Assembly: GCF_963678635.1 (NCBI RefSeq)
Contig: NC_087062.1
Location: 67,753,415 to 67,817,414, forward strand
Source: Symsagittifera roscoffensis
Taxonomy: Eukaryota > Xenacoelomorpha > Acoela > Convolutidae
DNA length: 64,000 bases
Reading direction: 5' to 3'
In this document: in pieces, positions 36,701 to 45,700 of the stretch
Numbering within the stretch: the stretch's first letter is position 1
Layout: each line of letters starts with the position of its first letter
Made by a program: the position numbers and the translations under genes
The notes under the pieces: generated by a model
Seen by the model: only the letters and a program-made list of their open reading frames with translations
Told to the model about the DNA's origin: nothing
Databases searched by the model: none

Positions 36701-39700
36701 ACCATGGGTTTGCTAATATTCGATTATATCTTTTTTCGGGCTATTTTGTTACTCTGACTGCTCATTTTAGCCACCAGGCATATTAAGTAACAAATAAATA
36801 TACACCGAACACCGTTTTGACTTTTTTGATCATAAAGATGAACATTTTTGAACGAGCGTTTTTCAAATTTTAACCAGCTGCTCATCTTTTAAGAGCGATG
36901 CTGTCGTGGGCTCGATTCAAAATAATCAAGCGTATAATCATAATGAAATCATTTTGAAATTCGAAAGTTTGATGAAGTGTGAAATATTTAAGTTGGTCTT
37001 GTGCAGGTGAAAAGTACAATAAGCCTCCTGTGATCAACTTCAAGGCCATATTTGAAACGAGTTCGCCCAATGTTCCCATCGTGTTCATCCTCAGTCCGGG
37101 AACAGAGCCAGCTAATGACCTGATGAAGTTGGCTGACGTGGTTGGCATGGGAACCAGCAAACTCAAAATGCTCGCCATGGGTCAAGGCCAAGAAAAGGTC
37201 AGCTCAACTTAATTTAGAATAATCAAAACCTAACTTGGCAATTAACTTATATGGCAACGATTTTCAAGCAGTTTTACATTTGAGCTTAATTTTTTAAACG
37301 GCATTTGAAGCAGAAAATCAACCACGAAGCACATCTTTGACCGAATCGATGATCGGAACTAATAGGGTTTTTGAAATCTACAAGTCGGCGATTTTGAGCC
37401 TGGAAATTTTTTCGGCAATCTGTGTATATGCTGTGTTGCAGAATGCACTGACGTTGTTGGAGCAGTGTGTTGCGCGTGGGATGTGGCTGCTGCTGCAGAA
37501 CTGTCACTTGCTCGTCAAGTGGCTCAGAGACCTGGAAAAGGCCCTGGAGAAGATCACGAAGCCCCACCCCGAGTTCAGACTGTGGCTCACCACCGACCCC
37601 ACACCTGACTTTCCAATCGGAATTCTGCAGAGGTCTATGAAGGTCAGTACATTAAGGGGTTCGCTTATATGAAATTGAAAAACAGACAGCCTGAAAATAA
37701 AATTTTTTAGATCCTGTAGCTTTCTTCACTCAATTGAATGCTTTTTAGGTGGTGACTGAGCCTCCGAATGGCCTCATGTTGAATCTGAGGAGCACCTTCT
37801 TCAAGATCCCGCACGGCTCTTTCTCCGACTCGATCCACGACTCGTTCGGACCCCTCGTGTTTGTGCTCGCCTTCTTCCACGCGGTGGTGCAGGAGAGGAG
37901 GAAGTACGGCAAAGTGGGCTGGAACATCCCCTACGACTTCAACGAGAGTGACTTCCAAGTCTGCATGCAGATTGTTGACACATACCTAACCAAGGGTGAG
38001 CAAACTAGCTATAATAAGGACTGAAAAAATGAAAAGCTTTTTTGTGAAATATTTATCTTATTGTTCCGACTTTTGAGGAAAATCAAATATTTTATGCTCT
38101 GAGTGATTTTTTTATTCAGTAAAATTTGGGTGATCGAAATAAATTGAAGATACTAGTAACTGTAATTTATATTTAATTGTATTAATAAATTTTCGACGAG
38201 AGATTAATGTGATTATTTTTTCATAAGTTTAGTTTCGCAAAAATTTTTATTTTAAAATTTGAAATCGAAGAAGTTAATGAATTGATTTAAGTTCTTTTCG
38301 TGAATAAATTTCAAAATGAAGTTTGAGCTAAAGCTGACAAATTATTCATGCTTACTTATTTTACGTTGTTTATTTTGTTTCGTTGCAGCCGCGGAGCAGG
38401 GAGACACTAAGTTGCCATGGAACAGTCTGAAATACCTGATTGGGGAGGTGATGTACGGAGGAAGGGCTATAGACTCGTTCGACCGCAGAATCCTCAACAC
38501 ATACATGGACGAATACATGGGTGACTTCATATTCGACACTTTCCAGGTAATTTGAACTACAGACTGTCAAAGGTTTTTGAGCAAAAGAGTATGCCAAACA
38601 TCCAAAAAGTATCATTCAGCTATCTGCTGCTTTCCTTCATTCTTGATAAACCTCTAATGGAGAAATCAGGCGCGGATCTAGGAATTTCTCGAGGAGGGGG
38701 CGGATTTTCAAAAAAATTACGAAAATTTTGTCAACCTTTTTTTAGGTCGACCAAATTGATTTTCTGATCTCTCCCAAATAACTATAAAGACCTTCCTTAG
38801 TTTGACAAAATTTTCTGCGCCGCCGGCAAATTTTGAAAAAAAAACTCCGAAAAAGGCGTTTTTGTGCACGCGTTTTTTCGGCGTGCGTTTCCCCCCTTAA
38901 AATTAGTATAGATTGGCGCCTTTAGAAAAATTTTAAGGTCAGTCAGCCAACAATTGATATCTCAAAATAGTACAAAGGGGGGACCCTTTGGGTCGGGAGG
39001 GGGTCGAATCCTTGAGGGGAGAGGGCGTCCCCCCCCCCCCCCTTTAATCCGCTGCTGGACGAAATTATATGGAAAACAGGCAGCTTACCTATAAAATTTT
39101 ACACAAGTAAGTATGATGATTAATTCATTGGTGAGTTAATAAAACTGATGATGCGCTGTTGTTACCAAGGAAAACTTCACGAAGAAAGCTTTGTTTACTA
39201 GCGCAAATTAAAATGATTTTGGAAGCACAAGAAGTACATTTATGCAACAAATGTAAAATTGGAAAAGTTTTTCGTTCCACATTTAAACCAGAATAGTCGT
39301 AAGCCAAACATAATTGATTGCTTTGATTGCTTTTAACGTCTCTGATGTACTTTTTGGTGGAAAAAGATTAAATTACCGAAGAAAAATGAAAAATTTGGAT
39401 GTTTTCATCTAAAAATTCCTCACTACGACAAGGACAAAGTGAAGTCTTTTGCGCATAGTAATGCAGTGTTTGAATCAATTTATCTGCTGAATTCATTGTG
39501 GAATTTAGAGTTTCGATCATCAAAATTAAAAACTACATGAAGCGCAATAAAAAATAGTCGATGTTTTCTTCGAAAGTCATGACAAAAACTTCTTGTTCGT
39601 GAAATTACTTGATATCCATGAAAATAAATCCAGTATTTAGTGTTAATGAACGAAGTTATTTATCACTGGTTTAAGTCGTGCGTTTTTTTCGCAATCGTTG

Positions 39701-42700
39701 ATTTCGGTTTTTGCAGTTTGGCTTTTGCAGAGTGGAATGCTAAATGACAATGCTGCATGGAAGGCAAATAACGCTCTCTAATAACAAAATGCAAATGACG
39801 CTTAAAACCTTGTTTTTAGTTTTTGGTATTCCCATCGGAATAAAAAATTTAAAACGTGATACTTGAAAGTAGGAGAGCTATGACATAATGTATTTTCTTC
39901 TTTAAAAATCGAAAGTTTAAAATTTTTAAGTCTAGTTTTTCAGCTTTCTTTTTTTTGGAGTCTTTTTTTTCGAGCTCATTCAAACTAAGACAGCTGTCCA
40001 TTGGGCCTTTTATAATTTCTTTATAGTCAGTGTTTTGATGAAAAGCAAAAATTTGGGTTTTTACTTATTCATTCAAATTAACAAATGTATACTTTCGTCG
40101 GGAGCAAAAGTTGGAATGATTTGTTAAAATTAAAACTGGGTGAGGGTTTTTTTTTGTTATTTTTGTGTTTTTTTTTTGTTATAAGATTGAGGTATTTTAC
40201 GAACTTTGCAGAAATACCATGGAAAATAAAAGCTTTGGGCAGTAAAGAATCAATTTTATAGAAATTGAGTATTACGCTTGTAATTAGCTTAGCAATTTGA
40301 TTATTACACTTAACAACTTGCTTAACAGAATTACTTGTATATTGATTCATGGCGAATTCAAGTTTCTCAGAGACTCCTTCCCACTTAGTCTGTAGTTAAC
40401 GAATACGCCTGGGACGGCAAAAACCCTGAATTCGAATCTAACCAGGAACTTTTTTTTTTTCAAACGGGAAATTTTCCGTTTCAAAGAAATTGTCGGCTTA
40501 TGATTTTTCAGCTTATGTTTTACCGGATAGGTTGCCAAACCTTAGAATTTTTTATTGTTTTCAGTTTTCATTGTAGTTGCTTTTTTATGTTTTTTTACTC
40601 AATTTGTAATGCTACTAACCTTGACTTCGTATATATTTTTTTCGCTGAAAAGTTTTTTGCTTAAATGATTTTGGCTGATATTTTATCGACTTACTAGCCT
40701 ACTTTTGGGTCTTCTCAGGGAATCGTGAATTGCGTGCTTTCCACCGGGCCGCACAAAACGTTAAATGTCTTAGAACTGAATTTTCAGTTCATATTTTTAT
40801 TTTCGCTCAGTAATTGCTTTTGAATTTTCATTAAACGCCGTTGAATGTGCTTCTGAGCGTGTTTTCAGCAAATAGAACATCATTCCAGACAACGTTTTAA
40901 AGTTTTTTGTTGCAGTTTTTCCGAAACTTTTGTCCCTGAAGGATCTTAATCCATAAATTTTTCTATAAAGTCTTTTTTCTTCACTTGAAGGCTCTTTTTT
41001 TCATTTCTGTCTGCTAGCTTGCAATGCTATTTTTGGTATCGCGAGTGATGCAAAGCGATACTGTGTTTCAATATTGTCCTCCTGGGAGTTTTTTGAGATT
41101 TGCAAAAATAGCAAAACAAACAAAAGGCTTTTGCTGTAAACAAGCTACTTTAAAAATGTCTTTCAATCGTTTGTAAAGGTTTTATTTTGCTATAATCGAT
41201 TATAGATACAGCATTTTATTGAACAATAATCCATTATAATCAATTTTTAGTGATGTGACTTTGGTCTGGACATCATGAACAGAAGTTAGTTTTTATTCCG
41301 ATCATTGAAAATGGGATGAGTTTTGTCTTCGGGTGTTTAAATTTTTTTTCACACGACATCAGATAACAACAAATTGTCAGAGTGGGTTGAGTAATGGGTC
41401 ATACTAAAGCGTGAGTCAATAATTCGTCGCAAGCGACAATTCGCAGCTGTTTTAAAAGGCGACAACTCGCTTCAAGCGTCAATTCGTAGCAAGCGAGAAT
41501 TAGCAGCATGGTTAAATGCTTATTGGGGGATTTAAAAACCATGCGAACTAAGCTAAAGGTTTCGCGGTAGTTGTGGGGGCATTAAAATCCAGCGAGCAAT
41601 CAAATATTTCATTTTAGCACCAGTTTCGAATTAAATATCAAATTGAAATGAGGTAACAGTAAAGATAAGAATAATTGAACGTTAGTAGCATCTAAAATAC
41701 TTTTGTTTGAATTCAATCGTTTCAATTTTACCTTCCAAATTATAAGATTTACTGAAACCATTATGCTTTTAAAGTTTGTTATGAGTGAGCGAGAAAAACA
41801 GCAACTTGTTCACGACGGAGAAACTTTTAATCTGAACCTCCACAACAAATTAACTGATAAATCCAGTTGCGGATGCGTCAAGAGACCGTGTGAAGCTTCC
41901 ATTCCAGTCATCGCTGATCAACTAATCAGCATTTCAGAAGAAAATGAACAAAAAATGTTATATGCGAAGAAGAAATTAAAAATGATTGAAATGGGCGAAA
42001 AGTTTGACACGTAGGCAAACTTAAACTTTCAAAATTAAGAAATACCTAATTGTAAAGTTTGTTTTTAAGCGTTAAAATAGCGTGACTGCAAGGTGTGCGT
42101 TTCAGTGGGTGTAAAATGATCATACCTGGTCAAAAATTTTATAACCCCACAAACAGGCTATTTTTTCAAAGACTGGGGTTATTATTTGGGGGATCAAAAA
42201 TTTTTCTTGGCCTGCTACAAAACTGGTAAATTTCACGATTAAACGTTTTTATCAAACAGTAAAGAAAATCAACATTGAAGTCTTAGCTTCGCAGGATCAT
42301 TTAAGTGGAAAAAGCTGGGATATTAGCCTCGAAACAGTTGTTAACTTGCCTATTCAATTAAAGACCTTGCCGTGCTTTTGGAGCTAAGCCAGACCTTGAG
42401 GTGGAATGTTTTTTGCCTTTTGGATTCGGGGTCGGATAAAAAAGGCCGAATGTTATTATTTGCCACCGATGAGAACTTTGGAAAACAACACAGTCGGCGG
42501 GCATGCCGATGAGACATTTAAAGCATGTCCTGCGTTACTTTATCAAAAATTTACAATTCATGCTATGGTTAACAATCAAACTGTTCCATTAGTTTTTTCT
42601 TGAAAAAGACAGTGAAGAGCAATACATCCGAGCCTTCAGAAAATTGATGGAAATCAACTCAGGACTTGAGCCCTCACAGGTTGTGGTCGATTTTCAGAGG

Positions 42701-45700
42701 TCTTCAATTAACGAGTTTCAAAAGGTATTCATTGGAGTAAGTATAAAATGTCGCTTCTTTCTTTTTGATCGGGTCAATTGGCGCAAAAATCAAGAGATCT
42801 GATTAGTTTTTGTTTACCGAGATGATAAAAAAACGCGCACGGTTCTACAATCATTCGTTACTCTGGCACAAGTACTTGAGCTCGACTTTCAAGTCGGCAT
42901 GGCTACCTTGTGCTGTGAAATTTCCGACAAAAAAGAAGAATCCCCTTACTGCATTGCGTAGGTTATTTTGAATCAATTTGGTTGGAATCATCCTTCGAGG
43001 GCGTAGTTTGGTTGGGAAATTACCTATTTCGCTCTAGAATCATATCGAAAACGCAAAACATGGAAGACAAAAACCAACAATTCGGTCTAGGGATGACATG
43101 GGACCTTCCTTACCATTAATCAATTTATCTAATTCCTGAGAAAAGAACAAAGTCTATCGGCGAACCAATTAGTTAGAAAAACTGGTAAGAGGAAATGCCG
43201 CCAAGCTGGCAAAATACGAAAAAGGCCAAACCAGATTAGTTGAACTCTTTAAATATTAAGCAACAATATATTCTCAGTCGATTTGAGGGCCTCTCGTTCA
43301 ATTTTGATTTTTAGTTTCTTTGTTTGTTAATTTAACCCTTTCATCTATTTTTTTTGATCTGATCAAAGTTTTTACCGCTATTAATTGTCGCTCTACGAGC
43401 CGTCGCGTGCTGCAAGTAGTCGCTTTATACAAAAGCTCAAATGGTCGCTTGCGACGAATTTTCTTTCTATCGTGATTTGAACAACAATAAACAAAAATAT
43501 CAAAAACTTTTGTCTATTTTCGAAAATATCAAAAACTTTTGTCTATTTTCGAGCGAGTAGTTCTTTTTTGCTTTCGAATTTCAGTTAGTTTTAGCAATGA
43601 ATTATCAATTCACTGCTAAAAGCAACGAAATTTCGATCTTGAATTGTTCTTGAAATTCCAAGCGCCTTAAGGCTATCTATTTTTCTCTTTCAAATTCGAA
43701 AGTTGAGATTTTTTCAAAAAACAAGTCAGGATATTTTGTCTAATTACTTGCGTTCCTTGACTCTTTTCCAACTGCCTGTTGGCTCTTTTTAAGTATGGAT
43801 GAAAGCGGAAAAAGTATACATGTTCTTAAAACTTTCCCGCATATGTGTCTAGCGAATATATCTATGAAGGATTGATTCGATGTATATGAATTTAAGAAAA
43901 TTCTACATAGTTACGAAGTTTCCTCCTTTTTCAATCAGGGTGGATACTTGAACTGATCGCCTATTTCCTCATGCGTTTCAGCCTTTCCACTTTTTCCACA
44001 ACTCAGAGATAGACTACTACATCCCGCAACCGGGCGAAAAGGGGGAGAGACCGACTAAGGAGACCTACACGGATTACATTGACACTCTGCCCATCAGCAA
44101 CACTCCCGAAGTGTTCGGACTGCATCTGAATGCAGAGATAGGCTACTACACGCAACAGGCGAAGGATGTTTGGACTCAACTCATCGAGATGCAACCTCAA
44201 ACTGGTATTTTTACTTCATTTGTGGACCATTTAAGAGCAAACGTGAAATGACAGGATACGATAAGTTATTTACAAGGGTAGGGAACGGCAATAAAATTTA
44301 GTGTAAAGCGCACTTGAAGGCGACTCATTGCAAAAAATTCAAGTCTAGAATATAAAGAAACAGAAATAAGAAATCTATTTGTTGATGAATCTGTATGAAG
44401 TTAATTGATATTTTAAAATATTACGATTATCACCATTAATTTGTTCAGGCGACACTGGCGCAGGCATCAGTCGGGAGGAGTTCATTGGCAACATAGCTCA
44501 GGATGTTGTGAGCAAACTGCCCACCCCCTACGACCTGGACAAGATCCGGAAGAAGTACGGACTGGATGTGACACCTACCACAGTGGTGCTTCTACAGGAG
44601 ATAGAGAGATTCAACAAACTCATCAACCGCATGGAGAGGTCCCTCAAAGAACTGAAGAGGGTGAGTTGTGTGGGATCCACTTGACAAAATCAGCGCCTCC
44701 ATTCTGAATTATGGTGCCTGGTGGGGACCGGAATTGTTCGTAGACTCCAAATTATTCGTTTTCAAATATAGGATATGTCATAATAAGGTGATGCAAAATC
44801 GCTATCGTACATCTCGGAGATTTTAATATATATTGGTTTGTTACCAGACCCTTTTTTGAAGTTAAGTGCAAAATATTGATTTGAAAGTGGTTTTTGAGGA
44901 GAAAAGAGTTGACAGCAACAGGGGCGGATTTAGGGGGGATTCGACCACCTGCCGACCCAAAGGGTCCCCCTTTGATACTTTTTCAGAAATCCATTTTTGG
45001 TCGACCGACCCTAAAATTTTTCTAAAGGCGCCTTTGGCGCCAATATCTACTAATTTTGAGGGGGAGCGCGCGCCAAAAAAAACGCGATTTTTTTGTCAAA
45101 ATTTTTCAAAAAGTGCCCAAAAACGGCTTTTTTGACTGTTTTTGCTAAAATAGGGGCAAAACAGTGCTTTGGGAGAGCTCGAAAAATCAATTTGGTCGAC
45201 CTAAAAAAAAAAAGGTCGTCAAAATTTTCGATTTTTTTTATTAAAATCCGCCCCCCCCCCCCCCCCTCGAGAAAATCCTAGATCCGCCCCTGGACAGCAA
45301 CTTAAGTTTTTGAAAAAAAATCTAGTTATATTAGTAATATTAATAATCTAACTCAAAATTCTCAAATTTTAAAAAATTTCAAGTTAAATTCTCAAGTTTC
45401 AATTGCAAGCTTTTTTGTTGCAGTCTGTACTTTGAAAACTTGGATTATTTTTCCAGGCACTGGCTGGTGAAGTGGGTATGAGCGCGGAGCTGGATGAGGT
45501 TTCGAGGGCCCTATTCAACGGACAGATCCCCGGAATTTGGAGGAAGCTGGCACCCGCCACCCTCAAAACACTGGCCAACTGGATGCTACATTTCCTCGCT
45601 AGACACGACCAGTACATGAAATGGGTGAGCCAACGTCAAACGCACTACCAAATTCACAACGAATCAGGGTAAACAATCTGCTCCACCCTAAATAGACCAA

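Noticed and set aside
37337-37441. Open frame running upstream of exon 42
   Set aside because: It continues from an in-intron ATG, but the conserved dynein sequence begins at NALTLLEQ after TGTTGCAG. The upstream part has no family similarity and would add residues to AAA6.
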